Part shown: piece after piece, positions 9,820 through 19,134 of the stretch
How positions within the stretch are numbered: position 1 is the stretch's first letter
How the letters are laid out: every line of letters begins with the position of its first letter
Assembly (NCBI RefSeq): GCF_001661075.1
Contig: NZ_CP014870.1
Span: 2,748,501 to 2,812,500 of the forward strand
DNA: 64,000 bases
From: Pseudomonas silesiensis
GTDB lineage: Bacteria > Pseudomonadota > Gammaproteobacteria > Pseudomonadales > Pseudomonadaceae
Direction of reading: 5' to 3'
Program-made: the position numbers and the translations under genes
The notes under the pieces: model-generated
What the model was told of the DNA's origin: nothing
The model's database searches: none
What the model saw: only the letters and a program-made list of their open reading frames with translations

Positions 9820-11643
9820 ATGACTGAAGCCTTTGATCCAGGCGCTTTTCTCTCGACGGTCAGTGGGCGCCCAGGTGTGTATCGCATGTTCGACAGCGAT
9901 GCGCGCCTGCTCTACGTCGGCAAGGCCAAGAACCTCAAGAGTCGTCTGTCGAGCTACTTCCGCAAGTCCGGGCTCGCCCCCAAGACCGCAGCGCTGGTAG
10001 CGCGTATCGCCCAGGTCGAAACGACGATCACCGCCAATGAAACCGAAGCCCTGTTGCTCGAGCAGACGCTGATCAAGGAGTGGCGCCCGCCCTACAACAT
10101 CCTGCTGCGCGACGACAAATCCTACCCCTACGTGTTTCTCTCCGATGGCCAGTTCCCGCGCTTGAGCATCCATCGCGGCGCGAAGAAAGCCAAGGGTAAG
10201 TATTTCGGTCCTTACCCCAGCGCCGGGGCCATTCGCGAAAGCCTCAGCCTGCTGCAGAAGACCTTTTTCGTGCGCCAGTGCGAGGACAGTTACTACAAGA
10301 ACCGCACGCGACCCTGCCTGCAATACCAGATCAAACGCTGCAAGGCGCCCTGCGTCGGCCTTGTGGAGCCCGAGGTCTACGCCGAAGACGTACGGCACTC
10401 GGTGATGTTCCTCGAGGGGCGCAGCAATGCATTGACGGACGAATTGTCCGTTGCCATGGAGGAGGCGGCGATCAACCTCGAATTCGAGCGGGCCGCCGAA
10501 TTGCGCGACCAGATCTCGTTGCTGCGCCGGGTCCAGGACCAGCAGAGCATGGAAGGCGGCTCGGGCGATGTCGACGTGATCGCCGCGTTCGTCAACCCGG
10601 GCGGTGCCTGCGTGCACTTGATCAGCGTACGCGGGGGGCGGGTGCTGGGCAGCAAGAACTTCTTCCCGCAGGTAGGCATTGAAGAGGACGTGTCCGAGGT
10701 CATGGCGGCGTTCCTCGGCCAATATTACGTCAGCAGCCCCGAACGCGACTTGCCGAGCGAACTGATCGTCAACGTGGTTCATGAAGACTTCCCGGCCCTG
10801 ATCGCGGCCATCGACAAGCTGCGCGGTCGCGAACTGACCATCAGTCACAGGGTCCGTGGTACCCGGGCGCGCTGGCAGCAATTGGCTGTCACCAATGCCG
10901 AACAGGCCCTGGGCGCGCGGCTGGCCAACCGGCAGCATGTTGCAGCACGTTTCGATGCCTTGGCCGAAGTGCTGAACCTTGACGAGCCACCCCAGCGGCT
11001 GGAGTGTTACGACATCAGCCACTCCAGCGGCGAAGCGACCGTGGCCTCCTGTGTGGTGTTCGGCCCGGAAGGCCCGATCAAGTCCGACTACCGACGCTAC
11101 AACATCGAAGGCGTCACCCCCGGCGACGACTACGCCGCGATGCACCAGGCCCTGACCCGACGCTTCAGCAAACTGAAGGACGGGGAGGGCAAGCTGCCGG
11201 ACATTCTGCTGGTGGACGGCGGCAAGGGCCAGCTGTCCATGGCCCGGGATGTGCTCAACGAGCTGGCGGTGCCCGACCTGATCCTGCTGGGCGTGGCCAA
11301 GGGCGCGACACGCAAGGCCGGTTTCGAAACTTTGTACCTGAATGATGCCGCCCACGAATTCACCTTGCGCGGCGATTCCCCCGCGCTGCACTTGATTCAG
11401 CAGATACGCGACGAAGCTCACCGTTTCGCGATTACTGGGCACCGCGCCCGTCGCGGCAAAACCCGCCGTACGTCTACGCTTGAGGGCGTAGCCGGCGTCG
11501 GCCCGACACGTCGGCGCGATTTGTTGAAACATTTTGGTGGATTGCAGGAGCTGTCTCGTGCCAGCATCGAAGAGATCGCCAAAGCACCCGGGATCAGTAA
11601 AAAGCTCGCAGAGTTGATTTATGCAAATCTGCACAGCGAGTAG
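9820..11643 (+). CDS. uvrC: excinuclease ABC subunit C
   Basis: This 607-residue protein makes both incisions in nucleotide excision repair with UvrAB. Residues 10-95 are a GIY-YIG nuclease ([21 protein letters not shown]). A Cys cluster region follows ([15 protein letters not shown]), then a UVR motif ([20 protein letters not shown]), an RNase H-like C-terminal nuclease ([26 protein letters not shown]) and a helix-hairpin-helix pair at the end ([20 protein letters not shown]). Full family length and no disruptions. It is in the conserved gacA-uvrC-pgsA operon of gammaproteobacteria, with 2 bases between gacA and uvrC. Confidence 0.97.
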   Translation: MTEAFDPGAFLSTVSGRPGVYRMFDSDARLLYVGKAKNLKSRLSSYFRKSGLAPKTAALVARIAQVETTITANETEALLLEQTLIKEWRPPYNILLRDDKSYPYVFLSDGQFPRLSIHRGAKKAKGKYFGPYPSAGAIRESLSLLQKTFFVRQCEDSYYKNRTRPCLQYQIKRCKAPCVGLVEPEVYAEDVRHSVMFLEGRSNALTDELSVAMEEAAINLEFERAAELRDQISLLRRVQDQQSMEGGSGDVDVIAAFVNPGGACVHLISVRGGRVLGSKNFFPQVGIEEDVSEVMAAFLGQYYVSSPERDLPSELIVNVVHEDFPALIAAIDKLRGRELTISHRVRGTRARWQQLAVTNAEQALGARLANRQHVAARFDALAEVLNLDEPPQRLECYDISHSSGEATVASCVVFGPEGPIKSDYRRYNIEGVTPGDDYAAMHQALTRRFSKLKDGEGKLPDILLVDGGKGQLSMARDVLNELAVPDLILLGVAKGATRKAGFETLYLNDAAHEFTLRGDSPALHLIQQIRDEAHRFAITGHRARRGKTRRTSTLEGVAGVGPTRRRDLLKHFGGLQELSRASIEEIAKAPGISKKLAELIYANLHSE

Positions 11644-11675
11644 AATGCCACCTCACCTCGTAGCCAGTTGTGCCG

Positions 11676-12236
11676 ATGAATATCCCTAATCTGATTACCG
11701 TTCTACGCGTCCTGCTCATTCCGATCTTTATTTTGCTGTTTTACCTGCCTTACCATTGGAGCTACCTGGCGTCCGCCTCGGTATTCGCCTTTGCTGCGGC
11801 CACAGACTGGCTGGACGGGTACCTGGCCCGCCGTCTGGAACAAAGCACGCCATTCGGGGCGTTCCTCGATCCGGTGGCCGACAAGCTGATGGTCGCCGTG
11901 GCACTGGTGCTGCTGGTGCAGGAACACGGTAACCTGTGGCTCACGCTGCCGGCCGCCGTCATCATCGGTCGCGAGATCGTGGTCTCGGCGCTGCGCGAGT
12001 GGATGGCCGAACTCGGCGCCCGGGCGCACGTCGCGGTATCGAACCTGGGCAAATGGAAAACCGCCGCGCAGATGGTGGCGCTGGTGATCCTGCTGGCCAA
12101 CCCGTCGGACTTCTCGTTCTGGGTGCTGGTGGGTTACGCCTTGCTGCTGGTCTCCGCCGCCCTGACATTGTGGTCGATGATCCAGTACCTGCGGGCTGCC
12201 TGGCCGCATCTGAAGACCGATGCAGAAAAGAAATAA
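11676..12236 (+). CDS. pgsA: CDP-diacylglycerol-glycerol-3-phosphate 3-phosphatidyltransferase
   Basis: The 186-residue inner-membrane enzyme makes phosphatidylglycerol-phosphate. It begins [18 protein letters not shown] and carries the CDP-alcohol phosphatidyltransferase signature [20 protein letters not shown] followed by LDPVADK, with the spaced Asp residues that bind metal and substrate. Four or five further membrane helices follow. GTG 11670 two codons upstream is an alternative start, but ATG 11676 gives the canonical N-terminus. The gene ends 63 bases before tRNA-Gly. Confidence 0.97.
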   Translation: MNIPNLITVLRVLLIPIFILLFYLPYHWSYLASASVFAFAAATDWLDGYLARRLEQSTPFGAFLDPVADKLMVAVALVLLVQEHGNLWLTLPAAVIIGREIVVSALREWMAELGARAHVAVSNLGKWKTAAQMVALVILLANPSDFSFWVLVGYALLLVSAALTLWSMIQYLRAAWPHLKTDAEKK

Positions 12237-12256
12237 AACTTTTTTGAATCAAAGGC

Positions 12257-12284
12257 TTGACGGCGCTTCTGAATTCTATAGAAT
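12257..12284 (+). promoter_or_regulatory. sigma-70 promoter of tRNA-Gly
   Basis: TTGACG (12257-12262) and TAGAAT (12279-12284) are separated by 16 bases and end 15 bases before the tRNA. The tRNA therefore has its own strong promoter within the pgsA-tRNA gap. Confidence 0.75.
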
Positions 12285-12299
12285 GCGCCACACCAAGAC

Positions 12300-12375
<76 letters not shown>

Positions 12376-12422
12376 AATATAGCGCTGCAGAGTTCCACTG
12401 AATTCTGTAAGTGATTGAAATC

Positions 12423-12443
12423 AGGACCTTCGGGTCCTTTTTT
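12423..12443 (+). terminator. intrinsic terminator after tRNA-Gly
   Basis: aggacc, tetraloop ttcg, ggtcct and a T tract form a textbook terminator 47 bases after the tRNA. The stable UUCG loop supports it. Confidence 0.92.
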
Positions 12444-12610
12444 CGTTCCGGCGGGAACCACTGAAATCCACGCCCGAATCATCGGTATTGACTACACGCA
12501 ACTTGGCGCTGCCTGGTTTTCGCGAGGCTGGCAGGCAAATCCCGCGATCAGATCAATCGCGATATCAAGTCTCGACGTCTTCTGTCCCTGAGCTTGGGGA
12601 ATCGACAATA

Positions 12611-12853
12611 TCATTGCGCAGTCGAAATCCAGCCCTGAATATCCGCAACAGTCGGAATCTTCCCGCTGCTTACAACCTTCTCGTTGATCACCAGAGCCGG
12701 CGTGGCGAGGATGTCATAAGTCATCATCTTGCCCATGTCGGTGATCTTTTCGAATTCGGCCTGGATATTCAGATTCTGCGTGGCTTGACGGGCTACGGCC
12801 TCCAGTTTTTTGCAGTTGGCGCACCCTGAACCGAGGATTTTGATGTTCAGCAT
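12611..12853 (-). CDS. redox-active disulfide protein, thioredoxin/glutaredoxin-like (Thioredoxin_3)
   Basis: The 80-residue protein MLNIKILGSGCANCKKLEAV has one thioredoxin-fold domain with a CANC active site at residues 11-14 and the cis-Pro segment DILATPALVINEKVV. Such small proteins (redox-active disulfide protein 2 family) are usually encoded beside ArsP/DUF318-type permeases, as here: the permease ends 22 bases upstream in the same operon. It probably exchanges electrons or metal with the permease; the exact job is unknown. AAGGAG precedes the start. No ArsR-family gene is adjacent, which is unusual for this pair. Confidence 0.85.
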   Translation of the reverse strand: MLNIKILGSGCANCKKLEAVARQATQNLNIQAEFEKITDMGKMMTYDILATPALVINEKVVSSGKIPTVADIQGWISTAQ

Positions 12854-12875
12854 TGGAAGCTCCTTGGTGTGAAAG

Positions 12876-14318
12876 TCAGCTTGCTGTTTGTTTACGTTGA
12901 TAACGGCTCAATTGGTAAATTGCACCGGTTATGGCCAGCGAGGCCGCCATTCCTGCACCAAGGGTAAGCCAGCCGGTGCCATCGACCCAGGCACCATAGA
13001 GCAGGCCTGCCACGATGCTGAACGAAGCGACTAACCCAACATAGGCAGCGGTCTTCTTCCGACCAATCACAGCCGCCACCATCAGCATGCTCTGCAAGCT
13101 AAGTTCAGGATCCGCCATCAGGTACGCCAAGAGCGGGCCAGGATGCATACCTAGATCAAGGAACATGCGGGCGACGGGCACTTCGACCAAGGTTGGGAAG
13201 TACATGAACACGCCGAACCCTACTGCTATGGCATTGGCGGGCAATGAGTTGCTGCCTGCAAGGCTTTCAATCCACTCGGGTTGAATAACCTGGCGAACCA
13301 TACCGACGATGAATACACCCACCACCAGCACAACAAATATCTGCTTGACGAAGCGCCAGGCTTCCCATAACCAGCCTTGCCAGTCTTCGGCTGGCAGTTT
13401 TCGGGCAAAGTACCAAACAGACAGTATGGTCAATGCGACCCCGAATAAACGACCCGTGAAGGTGAAGGCTAATGTGCCAGGTTCTGGCGTCAGGCGCATC
13501 GAGGCGATCAGCAAAGTGCTTGCGGTCAGACCCAGCGCAACCCATGTCCAGCCATTGGCACCTTCGGTGATGTTATCCAGACCACGCTTGGCCGTGGCGG
13601 CAATCATCAGGAGCAGGATGATGAGTACAGACCCTTGGAAGCTCACGCCTTCTTCCCCTTTGCTGACGTCGTATGGAACCCAGTCAAACAGGGTGTCCTG
13701 CCACGCTTGGGCCCAGAAAAGCGGGACTTTGATACTGATCAGGTCTGCAGTCAGGGGCCACAGTTTCAAGGTGCCCGCAATCAGCAAGGCCAGCAAAGAT
13801 AGAAGTACGCCCAGTGCGGGCCCGGAAACGCTGGCCTTCTCTGCGAACAGGGCATCCGCCTGTGCGTCGTGGGTCAGGTCGTCTTTCCAGAATAGGGTAG
13901 CCATCAGCAAGCCAATACCGATGCCAAAGACCAGGCAGAGGATCAAACGGGCGATTGCAAACTCCGCTCCCAGAATGCTGCCGGTATAGGCGAGTGCCAT
14001 GATATTTCCTGCCGGAGCAAAAAACAGAAAGGTGATCGCCGGGCCGATACCCGCGCCTTTGCGGTAAACGCCCGCGAACAAAGGAACAATCGTGCATGAG
14101 CAGACGGCAATCAGTGATCCCGCCAGTGCCGCCGCCGGGAAGGAAACATAGACAGGTGCATGTCGACCTAGCCAGTGAGTGATGCTGGCTTTAGGAATAA
14201 GTGCTGCCATGGCCCCGGCAATGAAAAACGCTGGCAACAGGCAAAGCAGGACGTGGGCCGCCAAGTAGGAAGCCAGACTGCCAGCTCCACCATTGATTAA
14301 CTTAAGTACGAGGTCCAT
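12876..14318 (-). CDS. permease of the ArsP_1/DUF318 (SO_0444 Cu/Zn efflux) family
   Basis: The 480-residue inner-membrane protein has roughly ten hydrophobic segments. The first half contains the CSCTIVPLFAGVYRKGAGIG block, with a Cys-x-Cys pair in a membrane helix, and FFAPAGNIMALAYTG, both hallmarks of the ArsP_1 permease family. The second half repeats the fold with FMYFPTLVEVPVARMFLDLG. Members are implicated in efflux of trivalent organoarsenicals or of Cu/Zn. The neighbouring CxxC protein supports a thiol-reactive metal or metalloid substrate. A weak Anr-like box lies about 70 bases upstream. Confidence 0.8.
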   Translation of the reverse strand: MDLVLKLINGGAGSLASYLAAHVLLCLLPAFFIAGAMAALIPKASITHWLGRHAPVYVSFPAAALAGSLIAVCSCTIVPLFAGVYRKGAGIGPAITFLFFAPAGNIMALAYTGSILGAEFAIARLILCLVFGIGIGLLMATLFWKDDLTHDAQADALFAEKASVSGPALGVLLSLLALLIAGTLKLWPLTADLISIKVPLFWAQAWQDTLFDWVPYDVSKGEEGVSFQGSVLIILLLMIAATAKRGLDNITEGANGWTWVALGLTASTLLIASMRLTPEPGTLAFTFTGRLFGVALTILSVWYFARKLPAEDWQGWLWEAWRFVKQIFVVLVVGVFIVGMVRQVIQPEWIESLAGSNSLPANAIAVGFGVFMYFPTLVEVPVARMFLDLGMHPGPLLAYLMADPELSLQSMLMVAAVIGRKKTAAYVGLVASFSIVAGLLYGAWVDGTGWLTLGAGMAASLAITGAIYQLSRYQRKQTAS

Positions 14319-14383
14319 GGCGACCCTTGGAATATTATCATTAAAGGTTAGGATTTAAGGTATTTGCTGTGCGTTGAACGGAG

Positions 14384-14397
14384 TTGACGTAGATCAG
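14384..14397. promoter_or_regulatory. Anr-like box (imperfect)
   Basis: TTGACGTAGATCAG matches TTGAT-N4-ATCAA at 8 of 10 positions. Its centre is 72 bases before the permease start; it could alternatively act rightward. Confidence 0.4.
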
Positions 14398-14426
14398 TTG
14401 TAGGCAGAAAAATTTTACGTAATTCG

Positions 14427-14564
14427 CTAGACGACAGCGTGGCGTTGCAGCAGCGAACCGTCGAAGTTACCCGTCAGGCCGCCCCATTTCCCGGAGTGCA
14501 CCATCAGGTAATAAACCAGCGCGAAGCACCAGACCTCTATCGCGTGTGCGAAAAGAGCTGCTGA
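14427..14564 (-). pseudogene. possible C-terminal remnant of a membrane protein
   Basis: The minus strand reads in one frame to a TAG at 14427-14429 with the peptide stretch CFALVYYLMVHSGKWGGLTG, which looks like a membrane helix and amphipathic exit of a real protein. The frame is closed upstream by a TAA immediately before 14564 and has no plausible start, so it can only be a tail left by deletion. I do not recognise the parent family. Confidence 0.3.
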
Positions 14565-14823
14565 TTAGTTGATAAAAGTCAGATCCCCCACGGCAAAACA
14601 CCAAATAATCGAGCTGCAATTTCTCCACTCGCAACACGTTGACGGGACGATTTTAAAGACGCACTTGTACTTTGATTGCCGGATATTTTGCTGGCCGCGG
14701 CCGCAGCCGCGGCCATGAGCATGATCGCAGTCAGCAAGTCGACGTAACAAGCGTTTGACTCAAGGCCCCTGACAAGGAGTCGGGCTTGCACACGGGCAGG
14801 AAGGTTTCAGGGCGAGGTATGTG

Positions 14824-15786
14824 ATGCTCAAGCTCAAACGCATTCTATTGATAGCCTCCAGCGAAATGGCCCTGACTCCGGCGTTTGCGCGTGCGCGTGC
14901 CTTGGCGTGTGCAACCGGTGCCTTGTTGCACATTGTCGCGTTCGATTATGTCCAGGCCCTGGCGGTAGCTGGTCTGCTTGACCATGATGCGATGGCTCAG
15001 GCGCGGGAAGGTTATCTGCGGGTACACCGTCATTGGCTGGAGCAGCAGGCCCGATTTTACCGATGTGGCGGCATGCTGGTGAGCACCGAAGTGGTCTGGG
15101 CCAAGTCGAGCTTGACCAACCTGCTTGAGTACGTGAATGACTTTCATCCGGACCTGGTCATCAAGGATACCCATTACGTGCCGGCACTTGACCGTGCCTT
15201 TCACAGGCCTCTGGACTGGCGACTGCTGCGCGAGTGTCCGACCCACCTGCATCTGGTGACCAGTGTCAGAAACCCCAAGCCATTGAACATTCTTGCGGCG
15301 ATCGATCTGTCCCATCTGGAAGAGATGACGCAGGGTTTAAATGACCGAATACTCGATCTGGCCTCGACTCTGGCAGCCAGCTGCGATGCGGCGCTGCACT
15401 TGCTTAATGTCTGTCGTTGGTCAGAGATTAGCGATGCGCCGATGAGTGTGCCAACAGGCAGTCTTTATGAAAGTTTTAGAGACGCGGTTGAAGATGCCCA
15501 GCAAGAGGCTTTCGATGTGCTTGCCGAACGCTATTGCATCAAGAATACCCGCCGACACTCACTGACGGGCATCCCCCACAAGGTCATCGGCCTTTTCGCT
15601 CAACAAAATGCCTTCGACATCGTGGTGCTGGGCACGGTTTATCACCATAGGCCTGACCGGTTTATCGGGGATACCGCCGAGAGCGTGTTAAACCGGGCAC
15701 CGTGCAGTTTGATGATCGTTAAACCCTTACCCCCCACCCGGTTGAACGAGGCACCATCGAGCCTGCAGTTGATAAAAATCAACTGA
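14824..15786 (+). CDS. tandem-domain universal stress protein (UspE-like)
   Basis: The 320-residue protein starts MLKLKRILLIASS and has two Usp domains (about 5-150 and 155-305). The second keeps the nucleotide-site pattern, with VVLGTV, then GDTAESVLN and APCSLMIVKP. It is soluble. Such proteins in Pseudomonas are induced by oxygen limitation and support survival under anaerobic energy stress. I chose ATG 14824 because GAGGT lies 6 bases before it; the adjacent GTG 14821 would add one codon. It is a paralogue of the protein at 23054 and of two decayed copies at 20915 and 26885. The last codons overlap an Anr box serving the next gene. Confidence 0.9.
   Translation: MLKLKRILLIASSEMALTPAFARARALACATGALLHIVAFDYVQALAVAGLLDHDAMAQAREGYLRVHRHWLEQQARFYRCGGMLVSTEVVWAKSSLTNLLEYVNDFHPDLVIKDTHYVPALDRAFHRPLDWRLLRECPTHLHLVTSVRNPKPLNILAAIDLSHLEEMTQGLNDRILDLASTLAASCDAALHLLNVCRWSEISDAPMSVPTGSLYESFRDAVEDAQQEAFDVLAERYCIKNTRRHSLTGIPHKVIGLFAQQNAFDIVVLGTVYHHRPDRFIGDTAESVLNRAPCSLMIVKPLPPTRLNEAPSSLQLIKIN
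15769..15782 (+). promoter_or_regulatory. Anr box upstream of the MBL nuclease gene
   Basis: TTGATAAAAATCAA is a perfect FNR/Anr consensus. It is embedded in the last five codons of the stress-protein gene and centred about 68 bases before the next start; counting 41.5 bases on puts transcription at about 15817. Confidence 0.75.
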
Positions 15787-15843
15787 CCTTGAGCCAAAAA
15801 GAGCGATCAATAGCGTTCCTCTGAATGTTCAAGGAAAATGGCC

Positions 15844-17232
15844 ATGCGAATCACATTTCTTGGTGCCGCGGGCACGGTCACGGGCAGCAAGTACTTGCTG
15901 GAACACCGTAACCAACATGTGCTGATCGATTGCGGTCTGTTCCAGGGCTATAAGCAACTGCGATTACACAATCGGGACCCGTTCCAGCTTCCGGTCAGCG
16001 ACCTCAATGCCATTGTCCTGACCCATGCCCATCTCGATCACAGCGGATATTTACCCGTATTGGTGCGCAATGGTTATCGCGGCCCGGTGTACGCCACGCC
16101 CGCCACCTGTGAGTTGGTAAAAATTCTGCTGTTGGACAGTGGCCGCTTGCAGGAAGAGGAGGCTGAGTTCGCCAATCGGCACGGCTTCTCAAAGCACAGC
16201 CCGGCGTTGCCGCTTTATACTGAACAAGATGCCGAGCGAGCACTGAAACTGTTGCGGCCGGTGGAGTTGCACCACAAGGTGGAAATCGCCGCGGACATGA
16301 CGATCCTGCTTCGTGGCGCCGGGCATATTCTGGGTGCCGCTACGGTGGAAGTGAATGCCGACGGCCTGGCCCTGGTGTTTTCAGGGGATTTGGGGCGGCC
16401 GGACGATCCTTTGATGTTCGCTCCGGAACCTGTCGAGCAGGCGGATTACCTGTTGGTGGAGTCGACCTATGGTGATCGTCAACATCCGGGCGAGGCGCCA
16501 CAGGCGCAATTGGCCGAGGTCATCACCCGCACGGCGCTGCGCCGAGGGATTACCCTCGTGCCATCCTTCGCGGTTGGGCGCGCTCAACTGCTGATGTATC
16601 ACCTGTATCAGTTGAAGCGCAAACGGGCAATTCCCGATATTCCAATCTACCTCAACAGCCCCATGGCCACCGATGTCACGCTTTTGTACCAGCGTTTTCG
16701 CAGCGAGCACAGATTATCGCTGGAGGAGTGCGAAGGCATGTGCCATGTGGCGCAATTCGTACGCACCGTCGATGACTCGAGAGAACTTGATCAGCAACGC
16801 ACCCCAGCGGTGATCATAGCTGCCAGCGGCATGGCGACAGGAGGGCGAGTGGTACATCACCTCAAGGCACTGGCTCCCAATCCAATTAACACGCTGCTGA
16901 TGCCTGGTTTCCAGGCCGGTGGCACCCGTGGCGCGCAAATTGTTGCGGGAGCGCCTTCAGTGCGTATCCATGGTAAAGACGTGCCGATCCGGGCTGAAGT
17001 CGTGCCGATGGAAACCTTGTCCGCGCACGCCGATGCCGATGAAATCATGCAGTGGCTGCGCGGGTTCAAGCAGCCGCCAAAACATACATTTGTCGTCCAC
17101 GGGGAGCCTAACGCGTCGGATGTGCTGCGCCGACGCATCAGCCAGGAGTTGGGGTGGTCGGTTTCGGTGCCGGAGTATCGCGATAGCGTTGAACTCTCCA
17201 GCATTGATCTCACTGCAAGCTCATCCAGGTAA
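15844..17232 (+). CDS. metallo-beta-lactamase/beta-CASP family RNA nuclease
   Basis: The 462-residue enzyme has the MBL motif HAHLDHSG with further metal ligands in GAGHILGAA and FSGDLG, then a beta-CASP domain (TLVPSFAVGRAQLLMYHLY, NSPMATDVT, ASGMATGGRVVHHL) and a C-terminal RMMBL segment with SAHADADEIMQWL and FVVHGEP. These are RNA-cleaving Zn enzymes related to CPSF73/RNase J. Two in-frame ATGs occur at 15838 and 15844; the second has better spacing from AAGGA and matches the start of the decayed copy at 26943. In several proteobacteria such genes sit in Anr-controlled stress clusters next to usp, as here. Confidence 0.9.
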   Translation: MRITFLGAAGTVTGSKYLLEHRNQHVLIDCGLFQGYKQLRLHNRDPFQLPVSDLNAIVLTHAHLDHSGYLPVLVRNGYRGPVYATPATCELVKILLLDSGRLQEEEAEFANRHGFSKHSPALPLYTEQDAERALKLLRPVELHHKVEIAADMTILLRGAGHILGAATVEVNADGLALVFSGDLGRPDDPLMFAPEPVEQADYLLVESTYGDRQHPGEAPQAQLAEVITRTALRRGITLVPSFAVGRAQLLMYHLYQLKRKRAIPDIPIYLNSPMATDVTLLYQRFRSEHRLSLEECEGMCHVAQFVRTVDDSRELDQQRTPAVIIAASGMATGGRVVHHLKALAPNPINTLLMPGFQAGGTRGAQIVAGAPSVRIHGKDVPIRAEVVPMETLSAHADADEIMQWLRGFKQPPKHTFVVHGEPNASDVLRRRISQELGWSVSVPEYRDSVELSSIDLTASSSR

Positions 17233-17300
17233 CAAAAAAACCACCGCCGTTTGAGACATGGTTCCTTGCAGGTCAAGAAGACGGACCAGTTGCATCTGGG

Positions 17301-17314
17301 TTGATCCAGATCAA
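17301..17314 (+). promoter_or_regulatory. Anr box upstream of the small membrane protein
   Basis: TTGATCCAGATCAA is a perfect palindromic Anr box. CATTAT at 17336-17341 is placed as the -10 of a class II (-41.5) FNR-type promoter, giving a start near 17348 and an ATG at 17369. Confidence 0.85.
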
Positions 17315-17368
17315 ACGGCATTTTTCGGGCCGCGCCATTATTTTGATAAAGACGGCGAGAGTCCAGTC

Positions 17369-17839
17369 ATGGCAAACAACAAGCTTTTCGGCGGGTATCA
17401 CGCGGTTCAGGACAGGAGCAGAGTTGCGGTGCACAGGTACCTGCACTGGACGGGCACAGGTTCCTGGAGGCGGGAAGCGACCATCCTGCTGTCGGTCTTG
17501 GTGGCGCTGATGGCGGGATATTTCACGGTGTTTCACTTCGCCTCTCTCGCGGTGCAGGACTTGGTAGACACGTGCACAGCGCGTTTAGAGATCGAGCTTG
17601 AGAATGCCGATACAGATCCCCTCACAAAAGCCCTGGCTCGGCCATTGTGTGAATGTGTGGCACATTCCTTCCTCGACAAAAACGGTATCGTGCGTCTGGC
17701 CATGGTCAACATGCGCATGCTTGATTCGATGGCTCTTGAACCCGTGACGGAAAAGGACGAGGAGGCCTGCATCAGCGCCCTGTGGCTGCCCAATGTCGAA
17801 CTGGCCAAGCGCCTGACCCTTGAAGGAGGGGGGCGCTAG
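17369..17839 (+). CDS. single-span membrane protein of unknown function
   Basis: The 156-residue protein begins MANNKLFGGYHAVQ. One membrane helix lies near residues 37-60 (ILLSVLVALMAGYFTVFHFA). The remaining 95 residues, probably periplasmic, are rich in acidic residues and hold four Cys (DTC, PLCEC, EEAC) that could form disulfides or bind a cofactor. I do not recognise the family. A 37-residue longer frame exists, but it would begin before the Anr promoter, so ATG 17369 is preferred. It converges with ackA, 83 bases away. Confidence 0.7.
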   Translation: MANNKLFGGYHAVQDRSRVAVHRYLHWTGTGSWRREATILLSVLVALMAGYFTVFHFASLAVQDLVDTCTARLEIELENADTDPLTKALARPLCECVAHSFLDKNGIVRLAMVNMRMLDSMALEPVTEKDEEACISALWLPNVELAKRLTLEGGGR

Positions 17840-17922
17840 CACTTGCCCGCGATCTGTTCCAACGCATTCTTGGGTGCCATAGGGGTCATGGCTTCAGGCT
17901 TTTTAGGCAGCGAGATGCCCAG

Positions 17923-19134
17923 TTACTGTTGCAGGTTGGCTGGCTCGGTCAGGCGGAGGGCATCGAGCGCTGTGACCCATTCTTCGTTGGTGGGCTCGAC
18001 CACCACCTTGACTCGGCTGGCCGGGGTCGAGATCACTGAGGCATTGGCCTGGTTCGCCGTTTCGTTCAGTTCGACGCCCAGATACTGCAGGCCAGCGCAC
18101 ATACGAGAGCGAATCGCCGCGTTGTGTTCGCCAATACCTGCCGTGAACACCAGCATGTCCAGACCACCCAGTGCCGCGACAAGGGCGCCGGCTTCGTGGA
18201 TGAAGCGGCGCAGGTACAACGCAAGGGCCATGGCCGCGCGAGGCTCAGTGGTTTCGACTTTGAGCAATTCGCGCGGGTCGCTGGATATGCCGGAAATTCC
18301 CAGCAGACCAGACTCGTGATACAGAATATGGCTGACCCGCTCGAGGCTCAGCTTCCAGATTTCCATCAGGAAAATCACCGCACCAGGGTCCATCGCCCCG
18401 CAGCGGGAGCCCATCATCAAACCGTCCAGCGCTGAGAAACCCATGGTGGTGGCGACGCTTTTCAAGTCTTGCATGCCGCACAGGCTGGCACCGCTGCCCA
18501 AGTGCGCGACCAGCGTCCGGCCACGCGCCTGATCGCCATAGCGCTCGGCCAGCGCAATGGATTGGTAGCAATAGGAAAGCCCGTGAAACCCGTAACGACG
18601 CAGGCCGTTTTCCCAGGCCGACCAAGGCAGCGGCAGGATTTTCTCCACGTCTGGCAGGGTTTGGTGGAATGCGGTATCGAAACACACCACTTGTGGCAGG
18701 TCGGGGCGGGTTTGCAGCAGTATTTCGATGGACTCCAGCGCGAAGGGCTGATGCAGAGGGGCTAGCGGGATGTAGCTTTTAAGGTCGGCCAGCACTTGCG
18801 TGTCGATCAATACCGGTTTTGAGTATTTAATCCCTCCATGCACGACGCGGTGGGCGATAGCCCTGATCGAACGGCCTACCAGCTGAGTTCGCAGCCGTTC
18901 ACGAATATACCCAAGGGCATCGTGATAAGGATGGCTTTCATCGAGGGTCAGTGGCTGATCGTCGCCGCCGTTTTCGCTGACCACCGAGTTTGGCCCCGTG
19001 ATGCCGTCGACCTTCCCGCGCCACAGCGGTGTGCGAGCCAAAGGGCTGCAGGTGGCGTCGAACAAGGCGAACTTGATGCTCGACGACCCCGCATTAAGGA
19101 CCAGAATCACTTCACCGTTCTCCGTGTCGTTCAT
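17923..19134 (-). CDS. ackA: acetate kinase
   Basis: The 403-residue enzyme converts acetyl-phosphate and ADP to acetate and ATP. Conserved ASKHA motifs are visible: LVLNAGSSSIKFALFD at the N-terminus, HRVVHGG, VCFDTAFHQTLP, RRYGFHGLSY, LVAHLGSGASLCG, GLMMGSRCGAMDPG and LVFTAGIGEH. It overlaps the preceding phosphotransacetylase gene by ATGA (19131-19134), so the two are translated together. With the phosphoketolase at 24031 it provides substrate-level ATP without respiration. The operon has a perfect Anr box upstream. Confidence 0.97.
   Translation of the reverse strand: MNDTENGEVILVLNAGSSSIKFALFDATCSPLARTPLWRGKVDGITGPNSVVSENGGDDQPLTLDESHPYHDALGYIRERLRTQLVGRSIRAIAHRVVHGGIKYSKPVLIDTQVLADLKSYIPLAPLHQPFALESIEILLQTRPDLPQVVCFDTAFHQTLPDVEKILPLPWSAWENGLRRYGFHGLSYCYQSIALAERYGDQARGRTLVAHLGSGASLCGMQDLKSVATTMGFSALDGLMMGSRCGAMDPGAVIFLMEIWKLSLERVSHILYHESGLLGISGISSDPRELLKVETTEPRAAMALALYLRRFIHEAGALVAALGGLDMLVFTAGIGEHNAAIRSRMCAGLQYLGVELNETANQANASVISTPASRVKVVVEPTNEEWVTALDALRLTEPANLQQ

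Larger units (their letters stand above)
14319..14823. other. 505-base gap between permease and universal stress gene
   Basis: It holds the imperfect Anr box at 14384, a minus-strand coding remnant at 14427-14564, a weak second box TTGATAAAAGTCAG at 14569-14582, and a GC-rich palindromic run around 14697-14715 (ggccgcggccgcagccgcggcc). No convincing intact gene is present. Confidence 0.6.

Noticed and set aside
9790..11634. 614-residue minus-strand ORF
   Set aside because: It is the antisense shadow of uvrC.
14579..14791. 70-residue minus-strand ORF with an Ala run
   Set aside because: Low-complexity AAAAAAA segment over a GC palindrome, no ribosome binding site, no family resemblance.
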